The notes: generated by a model not told the origin, from the sequence alone. A stretch of 37,930 bases of DNA from an uncultured Clostridia bacterium (GCA_947628755.1 CANRBC010000023.1:1-37930); one strand, 5' to 3'; counted from the stretch's first letter, positions 8,419-17,170 are shown. Numbers and translations are program-made.

Positions 8419-9735
8419 TTATTTTCTCCTTAGCTTTGCTATAAAAAAACCGTCTGTATAATAATCGCAGGGCAGTATCTGTATATATCCCTTTTCCGCA
8501 GAGGGGTACTTTACGCCCTTTGGCAGCTTTATACCCACAGGCTCAAAGTCAAATTTTTCGCAGAACCACCTTACATTGTCTATATTTTCTCTGTGGGATA
8601 CCGTACAGGTGGAATAGAGAAGCGCTCCCTTTTCCTTTACGCTTTTTTCGGCGGCAGACAGTATTTCCCTCTGTATTTTCACAAGGCTTTCTATATCCTC
8701 TTTGCTTTTTGTATACTTTATATCGGGCTTTTTTCTCACAAGCCCCAGTCCCGAACAGGGAGCGTCGACTACTACCCAGTCCGCCATAGTGCCGTCGGGC
8801 AAGGAAGCATCTCTTAGCCTTGCCTCTATACAGTCAAGCCCCAGTCTTTCAGCGCCCTGCCGTATAAGCTCTACCTTATGCTCGTATATATCTCCCGATA
8901 TTACCTTTCCCGTATTTTCCATTGCCTCGGCAATGGCAAAGCTCTTGCCGCCGGGAGCTGCGCACACATCCAGTACCGTACTGCCCTTTTGAGGGTCAAG
9001 AGCCTTTACCGCTATAACGGAGCTTTCGTCCATAATATGGAACAGTCCCTTTTTATAGGAGGGGCTTTCCGCTATATTGTTTGTCCTATATAAATATAAG
9101 CTGTTATCGAGCAAAGTATTACCGTTAATTTCCATACCCTCTTTTTCAAGCATAAGGGCAAGGGCAGCCTTATGGGTTTTCAGAGTGTTTACGCAAATAC
9201 TCACACGGGGAGAGCTGTTGTTTGCAATACACATTTTTTCAACGGTATCAATGTCCATTTCCTCAAGCCAGTATTCTATTATCCATTTGGGATAGGAATA
9301 TCTTACGGAAATATAATCTGCTTTGTCTTTGGGATATTCTATGGCTTCTCTGTTTCTTGCCACAGCTCTCAGCACACCGTTCACAAAGCCCGAAAGCGAG
9401 CCGAAGTGCCTTTTTTTAGCCAGCTTTACAGCCTCGTTACAGGCGGCGCTTACGGGTATTTTGTCCATATACATTATCTGATAGACGCCAAGCCGTAAAT
9501 TACAGGCTATAAAGGGCTTCATTTTGTCCACAAGGGTATTTGAAAATTTGTCTATGATATAATCTATGTTTATGAGGTTTCTCAGAACGCCGTTTACAAG
9601 CTCCGTTACAAACGCCTTCTGCACGGCGTTCAGCTCGCTGTGTCGGTCAAGAGTTTTCCTCAGTATTATATTGTTGTAGGCGGATTCCTCAAGTATATCT
9701 ATAAGGGTAAAAAGCGCTATTTCTCTTTCTTTCAT
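8419..9735 (-). CDS. rsmB: 16S rRNA (cytosine967-C5)-methyltransferase
   Basis: Methylates C967 of 16S rRNA. The N-terminal NusB-like helical RNA-binding domain (about 1-135, with LVNGVLRN and AVQKAFVTELV) precedes a Rossmann methyltransferase core. The SAM-binding motif is LDVCAAPGGKS (about 253-263). The two catalytic cysteines are in VDAPCSGLG and STCTVSHREN. The 438-residue length is typical of the full RsmB/Sun protein. It is the first gene seen of the minus-strand cluster, facing plsC across a 123-bp intergenic region. Confidence 0.96.
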   Translation of the reverse strand: MKEREIALFTLIDILEESAYNNIILRKTLDRHSELNAVQKAFVTELVNGVLRNLINIDYIIDKFSNTLVDKMKPFIACNLRLGVYQIMYMDKIPVSAACNEAVKLAKKRHFGSLSGFVNGVLRAVARNREAIEYPKDKADYISVRYSYPKWIIEYWLEEMDIDTVEKMCIANNSSPRVSICVNTLKTHKAALALMLEKEGMEINGNTLLDNSLYLYRTNNIAESPSYKKGLFHIMDESSVIAVKALDPQKGSTVLDVCAAPGGKSFAIAEAMENTGKVISGDIYEHKVELIRQGAERLGLDCIEARLRDASLPDGTMADWVVVDAPCSGLGLVRKKPDIKYTKSKEDIESLVKIQREILSAAEKSVKEKGALLYSTCTVSHRENIDNVRWFCEKFDFEPVGIKLPKGVKYPSAEKGYIQILPCDYYTDGFFIAKLRRK

Positions 9736-9858
9736 TATTTACTCCAAAAAAAACTTTTATTTTTGTCAAAAATATTGTATACTTATATGTGTAAATACAT
9801 TTTAACATATTTTTCCGTATTTCCAAAGAGTTTTTTTATTTACAGGGAGATGTTTATA

Positions 9859-10584
9859 ATGTTTCGTACAATAAAATGGTATATGAAGTTTGTTTTTTCC
9901 CTTGCCTTTAATAACGGAGAGCTTAAAAAAGCCGACAAAATGCTGACACTCGGCAAGAATCAGGAATATGAGGATTTTGTATACTCCACCGTTACGGGCT
10001 GGGCAAAGGAAAGAATGGAGGACTGCGGCGCTAGGGTAAATGTACACGGTCTTGAAAATATACCTAAAGAAAACGGCATACTCTTTGTATGCAATCATCA
10101 GAGCAATTTCGATATTCTTCTGCTGTTGTCTTATGTTCCCGTGCCAAAGGGCTTTATAGCCAAAATAGAGCTGGGCAAATTCCCTTGGGTAAACCAATGG
10201 ATGAAAAGAATACATTGTCTTTTTATGGACAGAGATGATATAAAGCAGTCGGCTCAGATAATAGTCGAGGGTATAAAACAGATGAAAAGCGGAATAAATA
10301 TGGTCATATTCCCCGAAGGCAGAAGAAGCAAGACGGGAAAAATGGCAGACTTCAAGGCAGGCAGCTTTAAGCTCGCCACAAAAGCAAAGAAGCCTATTGT
10401 TCCCGTTACGATAGACGGTACTCTTAACATAATGGAGGGCAATCACTATATAATAAAGCCTGCCACAGTAAATTTATATATACACAAGCCAATAGATACG
10501 ACTCTTATGACCAAGGAGGAAGCGGCAGAGCTGCCTCAGAAAGTAAAGGATATTATAGAGGCAAAGCTGCCTTATATGAAATAA
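9859..10584 (+). CDS. plsC: 1-acyl-sn-glycerol-3-phosphate acyltransferase
   Basis: Adds the second acyl chain to lysophosphatidic acid at the membrane, in phospholipid synthesis. The acyltransferase motifs are NHQSNFD (HX4D, block I), GFIAKIELGKFPWV (block II), VIFPEGRRSKTG (block III) and PIVPVTIDGT (block IV). The frame is open far upstream, but the ATG at 9859 (MFRTIKWYMKF) has AGGGAGA 7-8 nt upstream. That gives 241 residues, a normal length. An ATG at 9850 lies directly on the ribosome binding site and is less likely. The N-terminal hydrophobic stretch suggests membrane association. Confidence 0.93.
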   Translation: MFRTIKWYMKFVFSLAFNNGELKKADKMLTLGKNQEYEDFVYSTVTGWAKERMEDCGARVNVHGLENIPKENGILFVCNHQSNFDILLLLSYVPVPKGFIAKIELGKFPWVNQWMKRIHCLFMDRDDIKQSAQIIVEGIKQMKSGINMVIFPEGRRSKTGKMADFKAGSFKLATKAKKPIVPVTIDGTLNIMEGNHYIIKPATVNLYIHKPIDTTLMTKEEAAELPQKVKDIIEAKLPYMK

Positions 10585-10605
10585 ATTCAAAAGGAGGATA
10601 TTTTT

Positions 10606-11094
10606 ATGCAGGAAGAAAAAATGACTATTTTAAAAATGGTGGACGACGGAAAAATAACAGCGGACGATGCTGTCAAGCTCTTGAAGGCTATGGGCGGCAG
10701 CGATAGGCTTTCCGCAGTAAAGGAAAAGGTGACCGCTCTTTCCCAAAACGCAAGACCTATTGTCAAAAAGGCGGCTAATGTGGCAAAGCACGTTGCCGGA
10801 GGAGTTGCCGACGGCGCTAAGAAATCTGCCGATATAATAAGCTCAAGGGTTACTGAAATAAAAAATAAGCCTCGCAAGGCGGACTTTGACAATGACGTAG
10901 TGGCAGAGCCGGTAGGCGAAGCTGCCGAGGATATTACAGACAAGGTTGAAATAGTTGAAGAAAAGGTAAAGGACGTTGCCGAGGATATAAAGGACAAGGC
11001 AGAGGACGTAGCAGAAAAGATTAAGGATAAGGCGGAGGATATAAAGGACAAGGCGGAAGACGCAGCCGAAGCTGTAAAGGAAGAAATGGAATAA
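10606..11094 (+). CDS. SHOCT-like N-terminal domain with amphipathic Lys/Asp/Ala repeats
   Basis: This is a 162-residue soluble protein. Residues 4-30 (EKMTILKMVDDGKITADDAVKLLKAM) match the short SHOCT-like/YvlB-N module found at the start of many Firmicutes stress and envelope proteins. From about residue 110 the chain is built of repeated 11-residue-like units (KDKAEDVAEKI, KDKAEDIKDKAED), predicted to form a long charged helix like LEA or YtxH-type proteins. Near-identical repeat units suggest internal expansion. It lies 21 bp after plsC with a good GGAGGA site and may be cotranscribed. The function is unknown; a stress- or membrane-linked role is inference. Confidence 0.8.
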   Translation: MQEEKMTILKMVDDGKITADDAVKLLKAMGGSDRLSAVKEKVTALSQNARPIVKKAANVAKHVAGGVADGAKKSADIISSRVTEIKNKPRKADFDNDVVAEPVGEAAEDITDKVEIVEEKVKDVAEDIKDKAEDVAEKIKDKAEDIKDKAEDAAEAVKEEME

Positions 11095-11106
11095 TAATAA
11101 TATAAG

Positions 11107-11146
11107 AAGCTGTCGTGTTATGAGAAAAAGCATAATACGACAGCTT
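11107..11146 (+). terminator. Hairpin terminator after the SHOCT-like gene
   Basis: A 16-bp stem (AAGCTGTCGTGTTATG at 11107-11122 with CATAATACGACAGCTT at 11131-11146, with imperfect pairs), 8-nt loop and a short T-containing tail follow the stop codon. A related hairpin accompanies the second MITE-like copy at about 37200-37255, so this stem may belong to the repeat family as well as act as a terminator. Confidence 0.65.
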
Positions 11147-11158
11147 TGTTTATGGATA

Positions 11159-11418
11159 AATTTTTGTTTATTTTCCAAATAGAATTTTATCGACCCTTCC
11201 ACCAACCTACGGTTGGTCCCCTCCCCTTCTCTGAAGGGGAGGCTGGGGTATTGGCGGCGGCTTAGGTATCGTCTTTTAAAGTAAATAAGCGACTTTGGAC
11301 AGCGTACACCTAAGGCGTCCCTTCAGAGAAGGGAAGCTGGCAGGCACGTCAAAAATTTCAGATTAAGATATTTTTGAACGTGCCTGACTGAAGGGTCGAT
11401 ACTCACCAAAACAAAAAT
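11159..11418. mobile_element. MITE-like palindromic element, copy 1
   Basis: The ends are AATTTTTGTTTA and an inverted AAAACAAAAATC. An inner pair of TCGACCCTTC (11190) and GAAGGGTCGA (to 11399) forms nested termini. Inside are several hairpins, including CCCCTTCTCTGAAGGGG and CAGGCACGT...ACGTGCCTG. There is no coding capacity. A second copy lies inverted at 36888-37190. The conserved ends with variable stem arms suggest a non-autonomous transposable element; no transposase for it is seen in this window. Confidence 0.7.
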
Positions 11419-11432
11419 CTAAATCCCCCAGT

Positions 11433-11993
11433 TTATTCCATATTTATTTTTCTCAATATTCTGCAGGGGCTTCCCAGAGCCACAACGCCCTCGGGTATAT
11501 TCCTTGTAACAACGCTGCCTGCGCCTATTACGGAGTCGCTGCCTATGGTAACTCCGGGCATTACAACTACATTACCGCCTATCCACACATTATCGCCTAT
11601 TGTTATAGGCTTTGCAAATTCAAGACCATTTTTCCTCTGCTCCGGGTCGAGAGGGTGTCCTGCCGTATAGAAGCTGCAGTTAGGACCTACAAGACAGTTT
11701 TTGCCGAATACCACCTTGGCGCAGTCCAGTATCACAAGATTGTGATTGGAATAGAAATAATCTCCCAGCTCAATATTAAAGCCGTAATCACACCAGAAGG
11801 TCTGCTCTATCCATACGTCCTTTCCAGCTTTTCCCACTATTTTGTTTATAAGCTCTATGCGCCTGTCCTCCTCAGAGGGCTTAAGGCTGTTGTATTCTGC
11901 GCACATATCCTTACATTCGAGCCTTTTTAAATAAAGCTGCTCATCTCCTGCGTAATAAAGCTCTTCCTCGTTCATTTTTTTTAATTCTGTCAT
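11433..11993 (-). CDS. Maltose/galactoside O-acetyltransferase-like hexapeptide acyltransferase
   Basis: Predicted to acetylate sugars with acetyl-CoA in the cytoplasm. The N-terminal Mac domain is present (about 8-60, DEQLYLKRLECKDMCAEYN), followed by a left-handed β-helix of hexapeptide repeats (IELGDYFYSN, KPITIGDNVWIGGNVVVMPGVTIG, GSDSVIGAGSVVTRNIPEG). AGHPLDP contains the conserved His of the LacA/Maa family. The 186-residue length is normal. It starts with ATGA overlapping the stop of the Nim-like gene. The exact sugar acceptor cannot be told. Confidence 0.9.
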   Translation of the reverse strand: MTELKKMNEEELYYAGDEQLYLKRLECKDMCAEYNSLKPSEEDRRIELINKIVGKAGKDVWIEQTFWCDYGFNIELGDYFYSNHNLVILDCAKVVFGKNCLVGPNCSFYTAGHPLDPEQRKNGLEFAKPITIGDNVWIGGNVVVMPGVTIGSDSVIGAGSVVTRNIPEGVVALGSPCRILRKINME

Positions 11994-12460
11994 TTTTTTC
12001 TCGCCTTTCCCGAAATTTTTTCTATAACTATACCGTATACAGCCGTCTTGTCCATAGCCGAATCTATGTACTTCATACCCTTATCCATAAATTCACTTGA
12101 AAACTTTTTTATCAATTCTCTGAGGGCATATCTTTTTTCGTCAATATCGCTTATTTTTACTGCCGTGCCGAATACTATGGCGCTTTCAAAGCGAGTTGAA
12201 AATTTATCGGGTATAGGCTCGTGCCTTGTTACCACGGTAAAGGAGACCCTGTTGTCATAGGCGATATTGTCTGTCTTATGTCCTTCTCCTGCGCAATGGA
12301 AATATATCTTGCCCTTTGAATACACATAATTAAGGGGAACGCCGTAGGGATAGCCGTTTTCGCCTATTGTGGCAAGCACGCCGTAATCCCCTCTTTCAAG
12401 TATATCCATTGCTTCTGCCTGGGACAGCTCTCTGTCCCTTCTTCTCATTTCTCTGAACAA
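11990..12460 (-). CDS. Pyridoxamine 5'-phosphate oxidase-like (NimA-type) flavoprotein
   Basis: A split-barrel FMN-binding protein of the Nim/PNPOx-like family. Motifs include LERGDYGVLATIGENGYPYGVPLNYVY and IYFHCAGEGHKTDNI, with the His used in Nim proteins. Family members reduce nitroimidazoles or bind heme/FMN; the substrate here is unknown. The start is TTG at 12460: GGAGG lies 7 nt upstream, whereas the first ATG (12448) is 19 nt away. It is coupled to the acetyltransferase gene by ATGA. Confidence 0.88.
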   Translation of the reverse strand: MFREMRRRDRELSQAEAMDILERGDYGVLATIGENGYPYGVPLNYVYSKGKIYFHCAGEGHKTDNIAYDNRVSFTVVTRHEPIPDKFSTRFESAIVFGTAVKISDIDEKRYALRELIKKFSSEFMDKGMKYIDSAMDKTAVYGIVIEKISGKARKK

Positions 12461-12485
12461 TATTATTCCTCCGATATTTCAATAT

Positions 12486-13652
12486 TTATTCGTTTAATAT
12501 GCCGCTTTCCTTTATATTGGCGACTGCTCTTTCAAGAACCTCCACAGGCTGCACAAGAGCCATTCTCACATAGCCTTCTCCATGCTCGCCAAATGAAACT
12601 CCGGGTACGCAAAGCACTCCCGCCTTTTCCAGAAGGTCAAATGTAAAGCGTGTAGAGGAAATATAGTTGGGCGGTATGGGAAACCATGTAAACATTGTGG
12701 AATCCGTAAGCGGCACCTTCCAGCCTATTTCGTTAAGTCCCTTACAGAGAGCGTCTCTTCTCTTTCTGTATTCCTCTCTGTTTTTTACCACTACATCCTG
12801 CGGACCTGTAAGGGCGGCTATGGCGGCAGCCTGTATGCCTCTGCTTATGCCGTAATCTATCTGAGAGCGAAAGGCTCTGAAACGCTTTATTATTTCGGGA
12901 TTTCCCAGAGCAAAGGAAAGTCTGAGACCCGTAAGGTTATAGCTCTTTGAAAGAGAATTGAATTCTATGCCCACATCCTTTGCGCCATCTACCTCAAGGA
13001 ATGACATTCCCGGCTCATAGTCGTATATAAGCTCCGAATAGGCGTTGTCGTGTATAACGGCAATATCGTATTTTTTGGCAAAGGCGACCAGCCTTTCGTA
13101 AAAATCCCTGTCGGCATGAGCCGTTGTGGGATTGTTGGGATAGGATACCACCATCATTTTGGCTTTTCGCGCAATTTCCTCCGGTATGGCGTCAAGGTCT
13201 ATAATGTAATTGTTTTCCTTTAATAAAGGCATATATTCCAGCTGTACGTCCGCCATTGTAGGACCGAATGAAAAAATCTGATAGCAGGGGTCGGGCACAA
13301 GCACAATATCTCCTCTGTTGCAAAGAGGAAAGGCTATGTGGGCTATTCCCTCCTGAGAGCCGTTTACCGCAAGTATGTTTTCCGCTTCAAGCTCTACATT
13401 ATATCTCCTTTTGTACCACTGCTGTACTGCAGATATAAGCTCGGGACTTTCCGTCATGCCGTACTTATAGTTTTCAGGCTCAAGCATAGCCTCTGATACC
13501 GCCTTCATAACAAAGTCCCCGGGAGGCATATCCGGTGTGCCTATGGACAGATTGATGACCTTTCTGCCCTTTGCCTCCAGCTCCTTGCGGGCGTCGTCAA
13601 GGTCCAGTAATATATTTGCGTTTATATTGCCGAATTTCTCTGAAAAGTTCAT
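12486..13652 (-). CDS. PLP-dependent aminotransferase, class I/II
   Basis: A fold-type I aminotransferase of 388 residues. PLP residues visible are the SYPNNPTTAHA loop, HDNAYSELIYDY (Asp and Tyr contacting PLP) and the Schiff-base lysine in NSLSKSYNLTGLRLS (about 230-245). The overall pattern resembles LL-diaminopimelate aminotransferase/AlaT-like enzymes of Clostridia, but the substrate (aspartate, alanine or diaminopimelate precursor) cannot be fixed from sequence alone. AAAGGAG lies before the ATG. The following Nim-like gene begins 25 bp downstream and may be cotranscribed. Confidence 0.9.
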   Translation of the reverse strand: MNFSEKFGNINANILLDLDDARKELEAKGRKVINLSIGTPDMPPGDFVMKAVSEAMLEPENYKYGMTESPELISAVQQWYKRRYNVELEAENILAVNGSQEGIAHIAFPLCNRGDIVLVPDPCYQIFSFGPTMADVQLEYMPLLKENNYIIDLDAIPEEIARKAKMMVVSYPNNPTTAHADRDFYERLVAFAKKYDIAVIHDNAYSELIYDYEPGMSFLEVDGAKDVGIEFNSLSKSYNLTGLRLSFALGNPEIIKRFRAFRSQIDYGISRGIQAAAIAALTGPQDVVVKNREEYRKRRDALCKGLNEIGWKVPLTDSTMFTWFPIPPNYISSTRFTFDLLEKAGVLCVPGVSFGEHGEGYVRMALVQPVEVLERAVANIKESGILNE

Positions 13653-13725
13653 TTATATTTCTCCTTTGCGCTTTATAAGGATAGTATACAATCATCGGAG
13701 AAATTTTGCAAGATGATAAAATAAA

Positions 13726-13754
13726 AGGTCGGCAAAATATACGTCTGCCGACCT
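13726..13754 (-). terminator. Terminator after sipL-like gene
   Basis: AGGTCGGCA (13726-13734) pairs with TGCCGACCT (13746-13754). On the minus strand the stem is followed by TTTATTTTATC, just after the stop codon of the gene at 13764. Confidence 0.75.
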
Positions 13755-13763
13755 CTGTCTGTA

Positions 13764-15320
13764 TCAACCTCTTTTTTTAACTATAATAAGTCTTTGCCCC
13801 GGATATATAAGGTCGGGGTTTTCTATGCTGTCGTTTAGCTTTAAAATATCCGCCACTGTTGTATTGAATCTCTTTGCCAGCTTCCAGAGGGTATCGCCCT
13901 TTCTTACGGTATATATTGCAATACCCGGTATCCTGTCCAGAAGCTCCTCGCCCATAGGCTGTATATCCACATCTGTAACAAGAGTGACGCAGCGCATATC
14001 CTTTACTGTTGTGGAGGTATTGAGGGCGCAGCGCACCTCTACCTCTCTGTCGGAAAGCATATTAAAGCCTATGTGGGCAATACTGCTCTGCACAGAGGCA
14101 TCCATGCCCTCCTTTGCTCCTCTTGCCTCTACGCTCTGAGAAAAGGGTATAGACTCGTTGCAGCAGTACACAGGCATTTCGTCATTTCCTGTAATATACA
14201 TAATATCGGTATTTATAACGCCCTCCAGAACTACCCTGTTTTCGTATATCTGCACATTGTCAATATAAGCTCTGCCGCCTGTCTTGAATATCTGGAGCAT
14301 ATCGGGACAGCCTTCGGGTATTGTAACGACCTCCTTTACGGGACATTGGCTTCTGTTCCTGCATACCACAGCCGTATAGCAAAGCTCCGTAGAGGTCATA
14401 TCCACGGTATTGTTGAGTATATAAGCGTCCTCAAGAACACGGTTCGTTTCCGCTTCGCTTACCGTAAGCTCTGCGCCTATTGAAACGTCAATATCTATAT
14501 TTCCGCTTTCGCCCTCGTCGTTTTCCGATACGTCGTAATAAACATTCTTTATGTAAAGCATGGCGTCGGCATACATATCCGCCTCTGCGCCCTCCGCCTC
14601 CAGAGTGCCGTTAAAGGGAACATCAAATTCATACACCTCGGGAAAGCTGCCCTCGGTGCTTATGTACAGCATGGTTATGGACAAATCTCCGCTTATGCTT
14701 ACGCTGTCCTCTCCCGCTCTTACCTCCGAATTGGCTATTTCAGCCTCTACGGAAAGTATTTCTGCTATGGGCGGCTTTGTGGCAGGCAGCGTTATATGCT
14801 CCTGTACGGAAAAATCCTCCGTCTTGCTTACAACAACTCTGTTTGTTGTAATAGCTGTTTTTCTCTGCTGCTCCTCGGGAAGACCCTCTATGCCCTCTAC
14901 CGCGTCTATATCCGCCTGCTCGGTTACGCTGCCCTCGGTCTCCAGCATAGCCTTGTAGCTTACCTTTCTGTCGTTTACCTTTTTGCTTTCCATATTTACG
15001 ATACGCATATCCACATTGGAGAGCATATCCTCGGCTGCTCCATCTATGTTTATAAAATCGCTTATGGGAGCTTCACCCGTCATGCTGTGCAGTCCCTTAT
15101 CCTTGCCCATATACAGTACGTCTACTACCATATTCCCCTTGTAGCTCAGACGGTTTTCCTCCGTTCTCTTCATTTCGGGATATACATAGGCGTCTGTTTT
15201 CAGTATTATATCTATGTCGGGCTTGCTGTCGGGGACTACTATTTCACCCTCCTGTATAAGCTGCGCCTTTTCACAGCCTATGGCCTTGTCTGCCGTAATA
15301 TTTTTATATGTCTTGTCCAT
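13764..15320 (-). CDS. sipL: SipL-like spore coat morphogenetic protein (SPOCS x3 + LysM)
   Basis: In Clostridioides difficile SipL binds SpoIVA and links the coat to the forespore membrane. This protein has three SPOCS (DUF3794) domains: about residues 20-140 (EGEIVVPDSKPDIDIILK), 175-300 (ITLPATKPPIAEILSVEA) and 330-450 (VTIPEGCPDMLQIFKTGG). A C-terminal LysM follows (YTVRKGDTLWKLAKRFN to IYPGQRLIIVKK). This layout and the length of about 518 residues match SipL. A TTG at 15326 would sit 2 nt from the ribosome binding site; the ATG at 15320 has 8 nt spacing and is chosen. The ribosome binding site lies in a strong hairpin (separate entry). It marks the organism as a spore-former; expression in the mother cell is expected from family knowledge. 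Confidence 0.88.
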   Translation of the reverse strand: MDKTYKNITADKAIGCEKAQLIQEGEIVVPDSKPDIDIILKTDAYVYPEMKRTEENRLSYKGNMVVDVLYMGKDKGLHSMTGEAPISDFINIDGAAEDMLSNVDMRIVNMESKKVNDRKVSYKAMLETEGSVTEQADIDAVEGIEGLPEEQQRKTAITTNRVVVSKTEDFSVQEHITLPATKPPIAEILSVEAEIANSEVRAGEDSVSISGDLSITMLYISTEGSFPEVYEFDVPFNGTLEAEGAEADMYADAMLYIKNVYYDVSENDEGESGNIDIDVSIGAELTVSEAETNRVLEDAYILNNTVDMTSTELCYTAVVCRNRSQCPVKEVVTIPEGCPDMLQIFKTGGRAYIDNVQIYENRVVLEGVINTDIMYITGNDEMPVYCCNESIPFSQSVEARGAKEGMDASVQSSIAHIGFNMLSDREVEVRCALNTSTTVKDMRCVTLVTDVDIQPMGEELLDRIPGIAIYTVRKGDTLWKLAKRFNTTVADILKLNDSIENPDLIYPGQRLIIVKKRG

Positions 15321-15328
15321 ATACAAAA

Positions 15329-15364
15329 CCTCCCTTACTAATATCAGTATATTAATAAGGGAGG
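15329..15364 (-). promoter_or_regulatory. Hairpin that sequesters the sipL ribosome binding site
   Basis: On the minus strand a 16-nt arm pairs with a second 16-nt arm (15349-15364 with 15329-15344, 15 of 16 pairs, 4-nt loop). The 3' arm contains the GGGAGG ribosome binding site of sipL and is followed by TTTTG. It could be the mrp terminator, a translational block relieved when transcription starts inside it, or both. Confidence 0.6.
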
Positions 15365-15398
15365 GTGATTAGACTTTAAATTATGCTTTGTGTATTTA

Positions 15399-16235
15399 TT
15401 ATTTCAGCCTTTCGACAGCCTTTATTACATTTTCCGTAATGCTTACGAATTCCTTGGCTATATCTTCCTTTACATTGTAATAGCCGTTATCCGCCATGCC
15501 AGAAACGGTCACGTCCGTAGGCAGCTCGCCAAGAAGCTCTATGCCGTTTTCCTCAAGGAATCCGTCGGTGGTTTCGCCTGTGAAAATTTTTATTTTTTCG
15601 CCACAGTGGGGGCATATAATATAGCTCATGTTTTCCACAACACCGAGAATGGGGATATTAAGCATTTTGGTCATATTAATAGACTTGGAAACTATCATAT
15701 TGACCATATCCTGGGGAACGCTTACCATTACTATGCCCGTAAGAGGTATGCTCTGCATTACCGTAAGGGAAATATCTCCTGTTCCCGGCGGCATATCCAC
15801 TATAAGATAGTCCAGCTCGCCCCAGAGCGCCTCTACCCAGAACTGCTTAACGCAGCTTGAAAGAAGGGAACCGCGCCATACCACAGGCTGATTCTCGTCG
15901 GGCAGCATAAGATTAAGGCTAAGAACCTTAATGCCGTTTTCATTCTCAACAGGGATAATGAGATTGTCCTGAGCATAGGCTCTCTTGCCTGTAAGTCCCA
16001 TAAGCCTGCAGGCGCTTGGTCCTGTAATATCAGCATCCAGGAGACCTACGCTGAAGCCCTTTGCCGCCAGCTCCCTTGCAAGAAGAGTAGATACAGTAGA
16101 CTTGCCCACACCGCCCTTGCCGCTCATAACGCCTATTATGTTCTTTACCTTGTTAAGCGGATTGTTCTCTACACCGCATTGTCCACTGTCATTTCCGCAT
16201 TTGCCCTTTGATGGGCATGAATCGCAATCTGCCAT
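15399..16235 (-). CDS. mrp: Mrp/NBP35-family P-loop ATPase (Fe-S cluster carrier)
   Basis: An apbC/Mrp-type ATPase thought to carry and transfer iron-sulfur clusters in the cytoplasm. The deviant Walker A is MSGKGGVGKST (about 37-47), followed by DADITGPS and DMPPGTGD, with the CPHC pair in ICPHCGEKI (cluster-binding cysteines of the family). The N terminus has its own cysteine-rich segment (CDSCPSKGKCGND), as in NBP35-like clostridial members. The 278-residue length is typical. Confidence 0.94.
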   Translation of the reverse strand: MADCDSCPSKGKCGNDSGQCGVENNPLNKVKNIIGVMSGKGGVGKSTVSTLLARELAAKGFSVGLLDADITGPSACRLMGLTGKRAYAQDNLIIPVENENGIKVLSLNLMLPDENQPVVWRGSLLSSCVKQFWVEALWGELDYLIVDMPPGTGDISLTVMQSIPLTGIVMVSVPQDMVNMIVSKSINMTKMLNIPILGVVENMSYIICPHCGEKIKIFTGETTDGFLEENGIELLGELPTDVTVSGMADNGYYNVKEDIAKEFVSITENVIKAVERLK

Positions 16236-16239
16236 AATT

Positions 16240-16765
16240 TTTCATCTCCCAGTCATATTTTTATTACAATAAATATAGTTTACACTATTTGATAAAAAAT
16301 GTAAATAAATTTTTGTTGTTATCTGTCTGTTGTATTTCAATAAATGTCCGGGTGTAAAGCGGTGAATGCGTATGCGTACAATCAAAATTATTTGGATTTG
16401 TATATTTTATGCAGGCTTCACAGACAGGCATTATATTACATAAGAAAATATGAAATAAATAACTTAGATTATTATTTCGTAAAAATAAAGGAAAAAAGAG
16501 AGCAGGCATTGCAGCAAAATTATGAATATAGCAAGGACACTAAGCTTCATACCGGCTATGGTCGTGATAATGGGTTCGGTCGCTACAATGTCCGGATTAG
16601 TGAAAATGCAGACAAAATATTTATATATAAATGCCAAATTTCAAACAATCAACGAATAAAAATGCAACAATTAAGGCTTCTTTTCATATATTTATCAGAA
16701 AAGTGGCAAATTTTTCATATTTACCTATGGATTTTAACCAAAAAATGGTGTATAATATAATTTAT
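16240..16765. other. Non-coding stretch upstream of the hairpin units
   Basis: About 500 bp of AT-rich sequence with no convincing gene. A plus-strand frame at 16344-16760 lacks a ribosome binding site and family features. A TATAAT at 16751-16756 could be the -10 of a promoter reading into the hairpin units, but the -35 region (around 16728) is poor. Confidence 0.5.
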
Positions 16766-16771
16766 CCGAAG

Positions 16772-17170
16772 CCGAAAATGGAGCTTGCTCCAATTTTCGG
16801 CGAGGATAAATTATCGAAACTTTTTATTGGGATACGAAGTATCCTCTCTGCGTAAGCAGAGTAAGACAAGCGCAGCTTGGCTTAAAATAAAAAGTTGAGA
16901 TTGAATAGCGAATTCTCCAGCCGAAACAGAGCTTGCTCCGATTTTCGGCGAGGATAAATTATCGAAACTTTTTATTCAGATACGCAGTATCTTTCTGCGA
17001 TAGCAGAATAAGACAAGCGCAGCTTGGCTTAAAATAAAAAGTTGAGATTGAATAGCGAACACCCCAGCCGAAACAGAGCTCGCTTTAATTTTCGTCGAAG
17101 ATAAGTTAAAAACATAGCGGCTGAGTATCGAATACCATTACCGAAACCCATCTCGCTCCGAATTTCGGCA
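16772..17170. repeat. Tandem hairpin units upstream of the ATP synthase operon
   Basis: Two direct repeats of about 149 and 147 bp (16772-16920 and 16921-17067), a partial third (17068-17110) and a last first-hairpin-like copy (17141-17170). Each full unit has four small hairpins: CCGAAA...TTTCGG around GAGCTTGCTC, GGATACGAAGTATCC, CTCTGCGTAAGCAGAG and CAAGCGCAGCTTG. In unit 2 the second and third hairpins read AGATACGCAGTATCT and TTCTGCGATAGCAGAA, so the closing pairs changed together (G-C to A-T, C-G to T-A). That supports conserved structure. Whether they act as RNA (leader, attenuator, sRNA) or as DNA repeats is unknown. Confidence 0.7.

Noticed and set aside
9802..10446. Minus-strand ORF opposite plsC
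   Set aside because: It is an antisense shadow; the plus strand carries all acyltransferase motifs.
16344..16760. Plus-strand ORF of 138 codons before the hairpin units
   Set aside because: No ribosome binding site, low-complexity composition, no recognisable domain.
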